Positions 13,864 to 21,180 are shown, counted from the first letter of the stretch. The stretch: DNA of 29,471 nucleotides from an uncultured bacterium (GCA_958349055.1 CATWBO010000031.1:1-29471); one strand, 5' to 3'. Numbers and translations are program-made. The notes: a model not told the origin generated them from the letters alone.

Positions 13864-14673
13864 ATGTCGTTTCTAACTTCGATGTTCAAGACCGAAAAGC
13901 CGGTTATCGGAATGCTGCACCTGCGTCCTCTGCCGGGCGATCCACTGTATTACCCGGGCGGAAGCGTGTCGCAGGTCGTGGAAGCCGCCAAGCGCGATCT
14001 CGAAGCGTTGCAACGGGGCGGTGTCGATGGCATTTTGATTACCAATGAGCTCTCGATGCCCTATGAGCAGCACGTTTCTCCCTCAACCCTTGCATCGATG
14101 GGCTATGTAATCGGGGCTCTGTCCCATGATTTGTCGACCCCTTGGGGAGCTGAAGCTATTTACGATGGTGATGCCACAATCGAGCTGTGCGCTGCCGTCG
14201 ATGCGCAGTTCACGCGCTGCAATTTTTGCGGTGCCTGGGCCGGTGATCTCGGGCTGATTAACCGAGATTTCGCTCACACCATGCGTCGCAAGACGGCGCT
14301 GCGCCTGGACGACCTCAAGCTTTTTCACTTCATCACGAGCGAGGGGGAGGTTTATCTCAACGACCGCACGACTGCGGACATTGCCGATTCACTTCTCTTT
14401 AATTGCCTTCCAGATGCGATGGTCATCGGCGGTTCGGCTGCCGGTCGTGGTGCTTCGGGCGAGCTTGCCGATGAGGTCCGCGAGCGTGTTGGCGAAGTGC
14501 CTGTGGTATGTGGCACCGGTTGTCGCGAAAATACCGTGGCTGACGTATTTGCTCACTACGATGGCGCGTTTGTCGGCACCTGCTTAAAGCGCGACGGAAA
14601 GCTGGATGCCCCGGTTGATGTTGAGCGGGTAGTTCGTTTTATGGCTGCCGCTCGTACGGCGCGAGGGGAGTAG
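13864..14673 (+). CDS. BtpA/SgcQ family TIM-barrel protein
   Basis: A 269-residue member of the BtpA family (PF03437), which includes E. coli SgcQ from a sugar-utilisation cluster and cyanobacterial BtpA (photosystem I biogenesis). The hallmark start VIGMLHLRPLPGDPLY, the GVDGILITNEL strand, RCNFCGAWAGDLGLI, and the phosphate-binding-like C-terminus DAMVIGGSAAGRGAS, VVCGTGCRENTVADVF and AHYDGAFVGTCLKRDGK are all visible. The barrel resembles ribulose-phosphate-binding enzymes, so a sugar-phosphate aldolase or epimerase role is plausible but unproven. ATG 13864 has AAGGAG 6 bases upstream; the ATG at 13849 overlaps that site and is rejected. It ends 6 bp before the FGGY kinase. Confidence 0.85.
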   Translation: MSFLTSMFKTEKPVIGMLHLRPLPGDPLYYPGGSVSQVVEAAKRDLEALQRGGVDGILITNELSMPYEQHVSPSTLASMGYVIGALSHDLSTPWGAEAIYDGDATIELCAAVDAQFTRCNFCGAWAGDLGLINRDFAHTMRRKTALRLDDLKLFHFITSEGEVYLNDRTTADIADSLLFNCLPDAMVIGGSAAGRGASGELADEVRERVGEVPVVCGTGCRENTVADVFAHYDGAFVGTCLKRDGKLDAPVDVERVVRFMAAARTARGE

Positions 14674-14679
14674 GCACCT

Positions 14680-16197
14680 ATGGCGTTCTATCTGGGTATT
14701 GATATTGGGACAAGCGCCTCTAAAGGCGTTTTAATCGATGATCGATGCAACATCGTTTGCCAGGCCTCTTGTGGACACGAGACGGACAACCCGCGTGATG
14801 GATGGTACCAGCATGATGCGGAGGCAGTTTGGTGGGGAGATTTTTGTCGCTTGTCGCGCGAGCTGGTGGTGCGATCGGGGGTTAATGCGGCGCAGATTGG
14901 ATGCGTGGGCCTTTCCGCATTGGGTTGCGACTGCGTACCGGTCGATACCGAGTGCAACGCGCTGGCGCCCGCGATTTTATATGGAGTCGATGCACGTTCG
15001 AAGCCGCAGATTGACGAGCTTCTTTCCGAATATGGGCCAGATCGCGCACGCGAGCTTTTCGGGCACGATCCCTGTTCGTCAGATATTGCTCCAAAGATCT
15101 TGTGGTTTAAGGAGAATATGCCCGAGGTGCACGAACGTGCCGCGAAGTTCCTGACGGCGTCATCGTTTCTGTGCGCGAAGTTGACGGGGCGTTTTACGGT
15201 GGACCGTTATTTGGCGGAGGATTTTCTTCCCCTATACGATCGCTACACTTGGAAGGTTGATGCTCGGGAATGTGATCGTTTCTGCCGGCCTGACCAGATG
15301 GCGGAGGTAATGTCGGCTACCGATATTGCCGGGGTGATTACGCAGCGTGCGGCTGAGGCGACGGGGCTCGTGGCAGGGACACCTGTCTTGGTGGGAACGG
15401 GCGACTCTGGTGCCGAGGCCATTTCGACGGGTGTATTCCGTCCCGGCGATATGATGGTTCAGTTGGGGAGCACGGCGTATTTCATCTACTTAGCTGATCA
15501 TATGGTCGATGATGCTCGCCTGTGGCCAGGGACGTTTATCATTCCCGGAACTTACGGGATCTGCGCGGGGACCAATACAGCGGGTGCACTCACATCGTGG
15601 CTGCGCCAAGAGCTGTATCGCGACGCCGTAGAGGCCGAGGGCCACGGTGGCCCCGATGCATATTCGGTTATGGCGCATGATGCCGCCGATGTGGCGCCGG
15701 GTGCCGATGGGCTCCTGTGTCTGCCGTACTTTGCGGGGGAGCGTACTCCGCTCAACGATCCCGAGGCGCGTGGCGTCTTCTTTGGCCTGACCGGAAGGCA
15801 TACGCGAGCCCATATGGTTCGCGCCGCCTTGGAAGGCGTCGCGTATACCGTTGCATCCCATGTCGACATTATCGAGCGAGAGCATGGACTGCCAATTGGG
15901 CGCATTATGCTTGTCGGAGGTGGAACCAAGAATCCAATTTGGATGCAAGCTATCGCCGACGTATGCGGGCGCGAGGTCTCGGTTGCCAAGGTTACGGTGG
16001 GCGCATGCTTCGGTGATGCCATTATGGCAGCTCTCGCAGGTGGCGCCTATGCATCATGGGATGAACTCGCCCGAGTCCTTGGCGTTGCGCAAACAATCGT
16101 GCCCGATATGACTGCCCACGAGCTATATGCGTCGCGCCGTCATATCTTTGACGAATTGTATACACGCAACCGTGATCTCATGCACGAATTGGTGTAA
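14680..16197 (+). CDS. FGGY-family carbohydrate kinase (xylulokinase-like)
   Basis: A 505-residue ASKHA-fold sugar kinase. The N-terminal phosphate-1 motif LGIDIGTSASKGVLID (5-20), the WYQHDAEAVWW segment, the GTGDSGAEAISTGV loop near 245-258 with the catalytic Asp, PYFAGERTPLNDPEARGVFFGL near 350-371 (second FGGY signature), and the adenosine motif IMLVGGGTKNPIWMQAIADV near 408-427 are complete. Family members phosphorylate xylulose, gluconate, erythritol, glycerol and related polyols. ATG 14680 has GAGGGGAG upstream and a 6-bp gap from the BtpA gene. As the last gene of the operon it is followed by a hairpin terminator. It is the third sugar kinase in the operon. The substrate is unknown; a sugar or polyol released by the upstream enzymes is a reasonable guess. 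Confidence 0.9.
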   Translation: MAFYLGIDIGTSASKGVLIDDRCNIVCQASCGHETDNPRDGWYQHDAEAVWWGDFCRLSRELVVRSGVNAAQIGCVGLSALGCDCVPVDTECNALAPAILYGVDARSKPQIDELLSEYGPDRARELFGHDPCSSDIAPKILWFKENMPEVHERAAKFLTASSFLCAKLTGRFTVDRYLAEDFLPLYDRYTWKVDARECDRFCRPDQMAEVMSATDIAGVITQRAAEATGLVAGTPVLVGTGDSGAEAISTGVFRPGDMMVQLGSTAYFIYLADHMVDDARLWPGTFIIPGTYGICAGTNTAGALTSWLRQELYRDAVEAEGHGGPDAYSVMAHDAADVAPGADGLLCLPYFAGERTPLNDPEARGVFFGLTGRHTRAHMVRAALEGVAYTVASHVDIIEREHGLPIGRIMLVGGGTKNPIWMQAIADVCGREVSVAKVTVGACFGDAIMAALAGGAYASWDELARVLGVAQTIVPDMTAHELYASRRHIFDELYTRNRDLMHELV

Positions 16198-16220
16198 TGC
16201 CGCCGAACTGTACCGCCTTC

Positions 16221-16266
16221 CAATAGGGACTGCGTTGTGCGATTCGCATGTCCCTTGGCATTTTTG
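16221..16266 (+). terminator. Terminator at the end of the catabolic operon
   Basis: AGGGACTGCG (16225-16234) pairs with CGCA-T-GTCCCT (16245-16255) with a single bulged T; TTTTT follows at 16262-16266. It lies 25 bp after the FGGY kinase and between convergent genes. Confidence 0.7.
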
Positions 16267-16276
16267 CCCACAGGGG

Positions 16277-17059
16277 TTAGCGAAGGTCAAAAACAGAGCG
16301 CGCATTTGCTAAAACTGCCGATTCGATGCGCTTTATGCCACATTTTTTGAGCGAGGCGATGCGTTCTGAGGTCCTTGTGAGCGATCTGATGAGCGATTGC
16401 GCGCTTGTTTCTGTGTTTGGCTCGGCCGGCGCATCGGTCTCGAGCAGTAGACGGTCGAGTGGAATCTGTCGTGCGTATTCGCGTCCTCGTTTAGATGCGA
16501 GCATCCGCTCGTTCACGGAAAAATAGCAGCCTGCGTTTCGCGCGCGGACGAACTCGTTCGAGGTACCGCTAAACCAGTGGAAGATGATGGCGGGGGAGTC
16601 GGGGCTTGGGGCGAGCAATTCATGTGACCTGAGGACGTCCAGCACGGTTCCTGTCGAACGAACGACGTGAATTGATGTCACGCGCCCGGCGAGAGGGTGC
16701 TGCACGAGTGCATCGCAGAGACGGTCAAGTGCCTGTATTTGAAGCGGTTCGCTTCCGGCAAAGCGCGCGGAAAAGTCGAGTCCTACCTCGCCGATATAGC
16801 GTTCTTGTGCAGCGACTTCGCAAAGCAGATTGATTTCAGCGTTGCCACATCGTCCGTCGGCGAGCCACCAGGGATGGAGGCCGATGCCGGCAAAGATATT
16901 TGAACGGCCGCAGGCGCGCTTCTTGGCGCGTGCAAAGTCGTGCGGATCGACGCCGCAGTCAAATAAAACCAGGCCCAGCGCCGTTGCCTCATCGGCAACG
17001 GCGTCCGGGTGAGCCATTAGATCAAGATGACAGTGTGCATCAAATAACCGGGGCTCCAT
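16277..17059 (-). CDS. TatD-family metal-dependent hydrolase
   Basis: A 260-residue TIM-barrel hydrolase of the TatD DNase family (3'-5' exonuclease on single-stranded nucleic acid in characterised members). All metal ligands are visible: HxH in FDAHCHLD (H9, H11), LHPWW, Glu in YIGEVGLDF, His in SIHVVRS and IIFHWFSGTS, and Asp in LLLETDAP. The start MEPRLFDAHCHLD at 17059 is preferred because the longer frame reaches back into the upstream gene and adds an arginine-rich stretch; GGAG lies about 9 bases upstream. It starts 14 bp after the tcdA stop, so the two form a short operon. The protein diverges from E. coli TatD in the middle, so the physiological substrate is uncertain. Confidence 0.88.
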   Translation of the reverse strand: MEPRLFDAHCHLDLMAHPDAVADEATALGLVLFDCGVDPHDFARAKKRACGRSNIFAGIGLHPWWLADGRCGNAEINLLCEVAAQERYIGEVGLDFSARFAGSEPLQIQALDRLCDALVQHPLAGRVTSIHVVRSTGTVLDVLRSHELLAPSPDSPAIIFHWFSGTSNEFVRARNAGCYFSVNERMLASKRGREYARQIPLDRLLLETDAPAEPNTETSAQSLIRSLTRTSERIASLKKCGIKRIESAVLANARSVFDLR

Positions 17060-17073
17060 CTCGGCGCGCTCCG

Positions 17074-17871
17074 CTAGTCCAAGCGCTGGCCATCGGCGCG
17101 CACGCGCTCGCACCCGCGCCCGCTGATCTGGCGGATAACCTCGCCGGCAATCATCTGACCCATGATGGGCGGCATAAAGCTGGCGGTACCCAACTCGGTA
17201 CGCTCGTGGATGTTGGACGGGTCGCGGGGTTGGGTCTTAACCGATTCCTCGCAGCTAAACAGTACGTGCAGGCTCTTGATTCCGCGCTTCTTACATTCTT
17301 TGCGCATAATGCGGCTCATGGGGTCACGTACCGTATCGAAGATGTCGGCAAAGCGGAGGCACTCGGGATGGAGCTTGTTGGCCCCGCCCATGGAACTGAC
17401 CAAACGAATGTCGTGGTCTTGAGCATATTTGGCAATGGTGAGCTTGGCCGAGATGGTGTCGATGGCGTCGACGACGTAGTCGAGCTTGCCGCCCGTCTGC
17501 TCCAAAACGCTCGCGAAGAACTCGTCGATGTTGTCGCTCAGCAGGTATTCGGTGCGTTTGATAACGGTGGCGGCGGGATTGATATCGTGGGTCATGGCTT
17601 CCATCACGTCCACTTTGCGCTTGCCGACGGTGCTATGAAAGGCGATGGCCTGGCGATTGATATTGCTGGGCGCGATGATGTCCTTGTCCAGAATGACGAA
17701 ATGACCGATGCCGCCACGGGCAAGTGCCTCGCAGCAGTTGGAGCCCACACCTCCGCAGCCGAGTACCAGCACCGTGGCGTTGGCGAGCTTGTCGAGCGCC
17801 TCGCGACCCATGATGATCTCGAGCTTGGTGTCGCGCGTCTCGATGGGGGCGGCGGCTGCGGGTTCGGTCAT
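17074..17871 (-). CDS. tcdA: tRNA threonylcarbamoyladenosine dehydratase (TcdA/CsdL, ThiF/E1-like)
   Basis: A 265-residue ThiF/MoeB-like adenylating enzyme. TcdA uses ATP to cyclise the t6A37 modification of tRNA to ct6A. The N-terminal nucleotide-binding motif VLVLGCGGVGSNCCEALAR at about 35-53, ILDKDIIAPSNINRQ near 62-76 (E1 signature with the Asn-Arg-Gln typical of TcdA), DYVVDAIDTISAK, SSMGGANKLHPECLRFADIFDT, and GTASFMPPIMGQMIAGEVIR near the C-terminus are diagnostic. ATG 17871 follows GGAGG by 6 bases; upstream frame extension lacks conservation. It lacks the C-terminal rhodanese domain of some E1-like proteins, as expected for TcdA. A promoter is visible at 17915-17944. Confidence 0.9.
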   Translation of the reverse strand: MTEPAAAAPIETRDTKLEIIMGREALDKLANATVLVLGCGGVGSNCCEALARGGIGHFVILDKDIIAPSNINRQAIAFHSTVGKRKVDVMEAMTHDINPAATVIKRTEYLLSDNIDEFFASVLEQTGGKLDYVVDAIDTISAKLTIAKYAQDHDIRLVSSMGGANKLHPECLRFADIFDTVRDPMSRIMRKECKKRGIKSLHVLFSCEESVKTQPRDPSNIHERTELGTASFMPPIMGQMIAGEVIRQISGRGCERVRADGQRLD

Positions 17872-17914
17872 AGATATCCTCCGTTGGGGAAGCTGTCGTG
17901 TTTTAGCTATCGCC

Positions 17915-17944
17915 ATTATAGGTATTATCGCGATTCCATTTGAA
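17915..17944 (-). promoter_or_regulatory. Promoter of tcdA-tatD
   Basis: On the minus strand TTCAAA (17939-17944) and a perfect TATAAT (17915-17920) are 18 bases apart. The expected start lies about 35-40 bases upstream of the tcdA ATG. It is divergent from, and only 13 bp away from, the promoter of the putative small RNA. Confidence 0.65.
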
Positions 17945-17957
17945 CCCTCGGGGCTTG

Positions 17958-17986
17958 TTGAAATGAGACCAGGATTCGCATAAGAT
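17958..17986 (+). promoter_or_regulatory. Promoter of the putative antisense RNA
   Basis: TTGAAA (17958-17963) and TAAGAT (17981-17986) are separated by exactly 17 bases, matching the housekeeping sigma consensus at 5 of 6 and 4 of 6. No plus-strand protein gene follows before the hairpin terminator at 18052-18087, which argues for a non-coding transcript. Confidence 0.65.
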
Positions 17987-17992
17987 GAAGCA

Positions 17993-18087
17993 GATGGCAC
18001 CCGTTGCAGCGGGTTGGCCAACTCCAATGCACGTTTGTAGCGTGAGAAGTGGCCGTCTTCGCATTACGCGGGGGCGGCTATTTCATT
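17993..18087 (+). ncRNA. Putative antisense RNA antitoxin (about 95 nt)
   Basis: Predicted from a promoter ending at 17986 and a terminator at 18052-18087. The terminator stem pairs GCCGTCTTCGC (18052-18062) with GCGGGGGCGGC (18068-18078) over 11 positions, four through G-U wobbles, with loop ATTAC and tail TATTTCATT. Because the wobbles become A-C clashes in the opposite strand, the hairpin is stable only in the plus-strand RNA, which shows the direction. The 3' end overlaps the last codons of the small hydrophobic ORF on the minus strand, and the whole RNA is complementary to that mRNA's 3' untranslated region. An ACCCG/CGGGT stem lies near the 5' end. The geometry is like RatA against txpA in Bacillus subtilis. 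Not verified by expression data. Confidence 0.55.
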
Positions 18088-18164
18088 CGACCTCCAATGT
18101 GGATGCCGAGCTCCACAGCCGCGATTACAAGCAACAACAACGTCAGGACATCGTTAATACTCAT
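18078..18164 (-). CDS. Small hydrophobic peptide, type I toxin/holin-like
   Basis: A 28-codon ORF with a strong ribosome site (AAGAAGGAG, 7 bases before the ATG at 18164). The peptide begins MSINDVLTLLLLVIAAVEL and ends with a short basic tail (GGRMK), giving one membrane-spanning helix. Size, N-terminal pattern (acidic residue then VLTL) and charged C-terminus resemble the short holin-like toxins of type I toxin-antitoxin systems (Hol_Tox/TxpA-like families). Its promoter region carries a LexA box overlapping the -35, and a putative antisense RNA runs opposite its 3' end. I infer a membrane-acting, SOS-induced toxin silenced by that RNA. It is too short for similarity alone to prove it; it could also be a regulatory membrane peptide. 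Confidence 0.6.
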   Translation of the reverse strand: MSINDVLTLLLLVIAAVELGIHIGGRMK

Positions 18165-18215
18165 AGTCCATCTCCTTCTTGGGTGGAGGGAGCTGGCCCA
18201 TCTGCTTCAACTTCC

Positions 18216-18243
18216 ACTATAGCTAAATGCGAACGAATGTTCT
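18216..18243 (-). promoter_or_regulatory. LexA-controlled promoter of the small hydrophobic peptide
   Basis: The minus strand has TATAGT (-10, 18216-18221) with a weak -35 TAGAAC at 18239-18244, 17 bases upstream. CGAACGAATGTTCT on the plus strand (18230-18243) matches the LexA box CGAAC-RNRY-GTTYG at 13 of 14 positions and covers the -35 and most of the spacer. The GAAC/GTTC arms are perfectly symmetric. The 5' leader to the ATG is about 45 bases. Confidence 0.65.
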
Positions 18244-18258
18244 ATATTACGTTGCAAA

Positions 18259-18296
18259 TTAGATAATTAGACAAACATCTAAATACCGAGTATAGT
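18259..18296 (+). promoter_or_regulatory. Promoter and candidate operator of sdpR-sdpI
   Basis: TAGACA (18268-18273) and TATAGT (18291-18296) are 17 bases apart, both 5 of 6 to consensus. TTAGA (18267-18271) and TCTAA (18278-18282) form an inverted repeat over the -35, nested in a wider TTAGAT/ATCTAA pair (18259-18282). ArsR-family repressors such as SdpR bind this kind of short AT-rich dyad, so autoregulation is likely. Confidence 0.65.
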
Positions 18297-18330
18297 GTGT
18301 GCGTCGAACGAAATACTGAGAGGAGACCCT

Positions 18331-18609
18331 ATGCCGGGAGAAGGTTTTAAAGCGCTGGGGGATCCAACACGGCGGCGCATTTTGGAACTGCTGCGCGAGG
18401 GCAATTGTACGGCTGGGGAGCTTGCCGAGCATTTTGACATCAGCAAGCCGTCATTGAGCCATCACTTGGCGACGCTCAAAAACGCCGGGTTGGTGACCGA
18501 CGAACGTCATGGCCAAAACATCGTTTACAGCTTAAACACCACTGTCATGCAGGACTTGATCGGCTGGTTTATGGGCTTTACAGACACTGAAGGTGATAAG
18601 GATGAATAA
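18331..18609 (+). CDS. sdpR: ArsR-family transcriptional repressor, SdpR-like
   Basis: A 92-residue winged helix-turn-helix protein. FKALGDPTRRRILELLREGNCTAGELAEHF at about 6-35, the recognition helix ISKPSLSHHLATLKNAGLV at about 37-55, and the wing ERHGQNIVYSLNTTVMQDLIGWF are typical of the SdpR subgroup, which has no metal-binding cysteines. In Bacillus subtilis SdpR represses the sdpRI operon until the immunity protein SdpI sequesters it at the membrane. ATG 18331 has AGGAG 6 bases upstream. It overlaps the following SdpI-like gene by 8 bp, the conserved pairing. The AT-rich dyad upstream suggests self-repression. Confidence 0.88.
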   Translation: MPGEGFKALGDPTRRRILELLREGNCTAGELAEHFDISKPSLSHHLATLKNAGLVTDERHGQNIVYSLNTTVMQDLIGWFMGFTDTEGDKDE

Positions 18610-19306
18610 TGAAAACAGGGGCATTCACGCCACGGGGATATCGCCGCGTGTATGGGCCATGCTTGTTGTGGTCTGCGCAATTAATGTTGCTGCGCATCTC
18701 TGGGTGATGCCGAGCTTGCCTGCGCAGATTCCCACGCACTGGGGCGCGAACGGCGCCGTCGACGGTTGGGGCCCTAGCTGGATGGCCTCCGCGCTCGGCG
18801 TGCTGCCCCTGGCACTTCTCGCGATGTTCTACGTCGTGCCACGCATCGATCCCAAAGGTGAGGCATATCGAACCTCGGGTAAGTTCTATCAGGGCTTCGT
18901 AATCGCCTTCACCCTGTTCATGTGCGCCATAAGCTGGTTGGGTGAGCTTACGGTCTGGGGCGTGGTGCCGGCGGTCGGTTCGGTCAACGTGCTGATTTCC
19001 GGCGCTATCGGCTTGCTCTTCATTGGTGTGGGTAACTACTTGCCGCGTGTGAAGCAGAACTATACGCTCGGTATCAAGACGCCCTGGGCGCTTGCCGATC
19101 CCGAGAACTGGCGCCGTACGCAGCGTTTTGGCGGTGCCTGCTTTATGGTGCTGGGTATTGGCCTGATTGTGATGGGCGTGGCGGGTAGCGTGCTTTCGAG
19201 TGAAGTCGTCGCCGCGGTGATTGCGGTGCTGGCGTTTGGTTCAGCTGGCGCTGCCTACGTCTATTCGTATCTGCTGTGGCGCAAATCGCAGCAGGCTGTT
19301 CGCTAA
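18602..19306 (+). CDS. sdpI: SdpI-family membrane protein (immunity/signal transducer-like)
   Basis: A 234-residue membrane protein with about six transmembrane helices. The N-terminal DUF1648 region has the motif PAQIPTHWGANGAVDGWGP near 43-61. The C-terminal SdpI domain carries GLLFIGVGNYLPRVKQNYTLGIKTPW near 135-160 and RTQRFGGACFM. In B. subtilis SdpI gives immunity to the SdpC toxin and sequesters SdpR. No sdpABC-like toxin genes are near, so this is an orphan pair; it may sense or resist foreign toxins or envelope stress. The ATG at 18602 overlaps the sdpR end by 8 bp with AAGG upstream; an in-frame GTG at 18593 is less likely. Confidence 0.87.
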   Translation: MNNENRGIHATGISPRVWAMLVVVCAINVAAHLWVMPSLPAQIPTHWGANGAVDGWGPSWMASALGVLPLALLAMFYVVPRIDPKGEAYRTSGKFYQGFVIAFTLFMCAISWLGELTVWGVVPAVGSVNVLISGAIGLLFIGVGNYLPRVKQNYTLGIKTPWALADPENWRRTQRFGGACFMVLGIGLIVMGVAGSVLSSEVVAAVIAVLAFGSAGAAYVYSYLLWRKSQQAVR

Positions 19307-19372
19307 GGTTGCGGAAAACTAGCGTACGCAGTTCATAGTATGTTCCGGGGGACTTTTCCCAGGTAGTATTAG

Positions 19373-19399
19373 GGGGTGTGGGCAACCATGCCCCTTTTT
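19373..19399 (+). terminator. Rho-independent terminator after sdpI
   Basis: GGGGTGTGG (19373-19381) and CCATGCCCC (19386-19394) form a 9-bp stem (two G-U pairs) capped by a GCAA tetraloop, followed by TTTTT. Confidence 0.85.
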
Positions 19400-19490
19400 C
19401 GTTAAGTTTCAGAGCTGGTTTCCTCATTTCGTTTCCACTAAAGCGAATCAAGAATAGGGAAGCAGCAGGTAGAAAGGATAAAACAGGCAA

Positions 19491-21170
19491 ATGGCGGAGT
19501 TCATCTACCAGATGTATCAGGCTCGTAAGGCCCATGGCGACAAGGTGATTCTTGACGACGTGACCCTGAGCTTCTATCCCGGTGCCAAGATCGGCGTCGT
19601 GGGTCCCAACGGCATGGGTAAGTCGACCCTGCTCAAGATCATGGCCGGTATCGAGGAGGTCTCAAACGGCGATGCCAGACTTACCCCCGGCTACACCGTG
19701 GGCATCCTGCAGCAGGAGCCGCCGCTCGACGACGACAAGACCGTTATCGAGAACGTGCGCATGGCGTTTGGCGACATGATCGCCAAGGTCGATCGCTTCA
19801 ACAAGATCGGCGAGGAGATGTGCGACCCGGATTGCGACATGGACGCCCTCATGGCCGAGATGGGCACGCTCCAGGACGAGATCGACGCCGCCGACGGCTG
19901 GGATATCGATTCCAAGCTCGGTCAGGCCATGGACGCCCTGCAGCTGCCCGATTCCGACATGCCGGTTAACGTGCTCTCTGGCGGCGAGCGTCGCCGCGTG
20001 GCCCTGTGCAAGCTGCTGCTCGAGGCTCCCGACCTGCTGCTGCTCGACGAGCCCACGAACCACCTGGACGCTGAGTCGATCCTGTGGCTCGAGCACTTCC
20101 TGCACAACTATCAGGGCGCGGTGCTTGCCGTCACACACGATCGCTACTTCCTGGATAACGTTGCCGAGTGGATCTGCGAGGTCGACCGCGGTCACCTCTA
20201 TCCCTACAAGGGCAACTACTCCACGTATCTGGAGACCAAGGCCGCGCGTATCGAGGCGCAGGGTAACCGCGACGCCAAGCTCGCCAAGCGCATGGAGGCC
20301 GAGCTCGAGTGGGTACGCAGCTCGCCCAAGGCCCGCCAGGCAAAGAACAAGGCCCGTCTGGCTCGCTACGAGGAGATGGAGGCCGAGGCTCGCGCAAGCC
20401 AGAAGCTCGACTGGACCGACATCCGCATTCCTGTGGGCCCGCGTTTGGGCAACAAGGTGCTCGAGGCTCATCACCTGCACAAGGAGTTCGATGGCCGCGT
20501 GCTCATCGATGACCTTTCGTTCACCCTGCCGCGCAACGGCATCGTGGGCGTCATCGGCCCCAACGGTGTCGGTAAGACCACGCTGTTCAAGACGATTGTG
20601 GGTCTGGAGCCGCTGACTTCGGGCGAGCTCGAGGTGGGCGAGACCGTCAAGATCTCTTACGTCGACCAGAACCGTTCCGGCATCGATCCCGATAAGAACC
20701 TGTGGGAGGTCGTCTCGGACGGCCTGGACCACATGATGGTGGGCGAGACCGAGGTCCCCAGCCGCGCGTACGTGGCGAGCTTTGGCTTTAAGGGCCAGGA
20801 CCAGCAGAAGCGCGCTGGTGTACTCTCCGGTGGCGAGCGCAACCGTCTGAACCTGGCGCTCACGCTCAAGCAGGGCGGCAACCTGCTGCTGCTCGACGAG
20901 CCCACGAACGACCTCGACGTCGAGACGCTGTCCTCGCTCGAAGCGGCGCTGCTCGAGTTCCCGGGCTGCTCGGTGGTCATTAGCCACGACCGTATGTTCC
21001 TGGACCGCGTCGCCACGCACATTCTGGCGTGGGAGGGCACCGACGAGAATCCGGGCAACTGGTATTGGTTCGAGGGCAACTTCGAGGCCTATCAGGCCAA
21101 CCGTATCGAGCGCCTGGGCGAGGACGCAGCCCAGCCGCATCGTATTCACCGCAAGCTGACGCGCGACTAG
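19491..21170 (+). CDS. ettA: Energy-dependent translational throttle protein EttA (ABC-F ATPase)
   Basis: A 559-residue cytoplasmic ABC-F protein with two nucleotide-binding domains and no membrane segments. EttA binds the ribosomal E site and gates the first elongation step according to ATP/ADP ratio. First domain: Walker A VGPNGMGKST near 37-46, signature LSGGERRRVALCKLLL near 161-176, Walker B LLLLDEPTNHLD near 180-191. The charged linker near 245-310 (arm region ELEWVRSSPKARQAKNKARL) is the EttA P-site tRNA-interacting motif. Second domain: IGPNGVGKTT, LSGGERNRLNLAL and LLLLDEPTNDLD. Length matches E. coli EttA (555). The start MAEFIYQMYQARKAHGDKVIL aligns with the family; the ribosome site (AAAGGA) is rather distant. 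It is monocistronic with strong GC-rich codon use. Confidence 0.95.
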   Translation: MAEFIYQMYQARKAHGDKVILDDVTLSFYPGAKIGVVGPNGMGKSTLLKIMAGIEEVSNGDARLTPGYTVGILQQEPPLDDDKTVIENVRMAFGDMIAKVDRFNKIGEEMCDPDCDMDALMAEMGTLQDEIDAADGWDIDSKLGQAMDALQLPDSDMPVNVLSGGERRRVALCKLLLEAPDLLLLDEPTNHLDAESILWLEHFLHNYQGAVLAVTHDRYFLDNVAEWICEVDRGHLYPYKGNYSTYLETKAARIEAQGNRDAKLAKRMEAELEWVRSSPKARQAKNKARLARYEEMEAEARASQKLDWTDIRIPVGPRLGNKVLEAHHLHKEFDGRVLIDDLSFTLPRNGIVGVIGPNGVGKTTLFKTIVGLEPLTSGELEVGETVKISYVDQNRSGIDPDKNLWEVVSDGLDHMMVGETEVPSRAYVASFGFKGQDQQKRAGVLSGGERNRLNLALTLKQGGNLLLLDEPTNDLDVETLSSLEAALLEFPGCSVVISHDRMFLDRVATHILAWEGTDENPGNWYWFEGNFEAYQANRIERLGEDAAQPHRIHRKLTRD

Positions 21171-21180
21171 TAGCAAGTAG

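Noticed and set aside
16900..17943. 347-residue plus-strand open frame over tatD and tcdA
   Set aside because: Shadow of two genes with clear family motifs; no ribosome site and no motifs of its own.
19662..21176. 504-residue minus-strand open frame opposite ettA
   Set aside because: Shadow frame of ettA caused by codon bias; no recognisable motifs or ribosome site.
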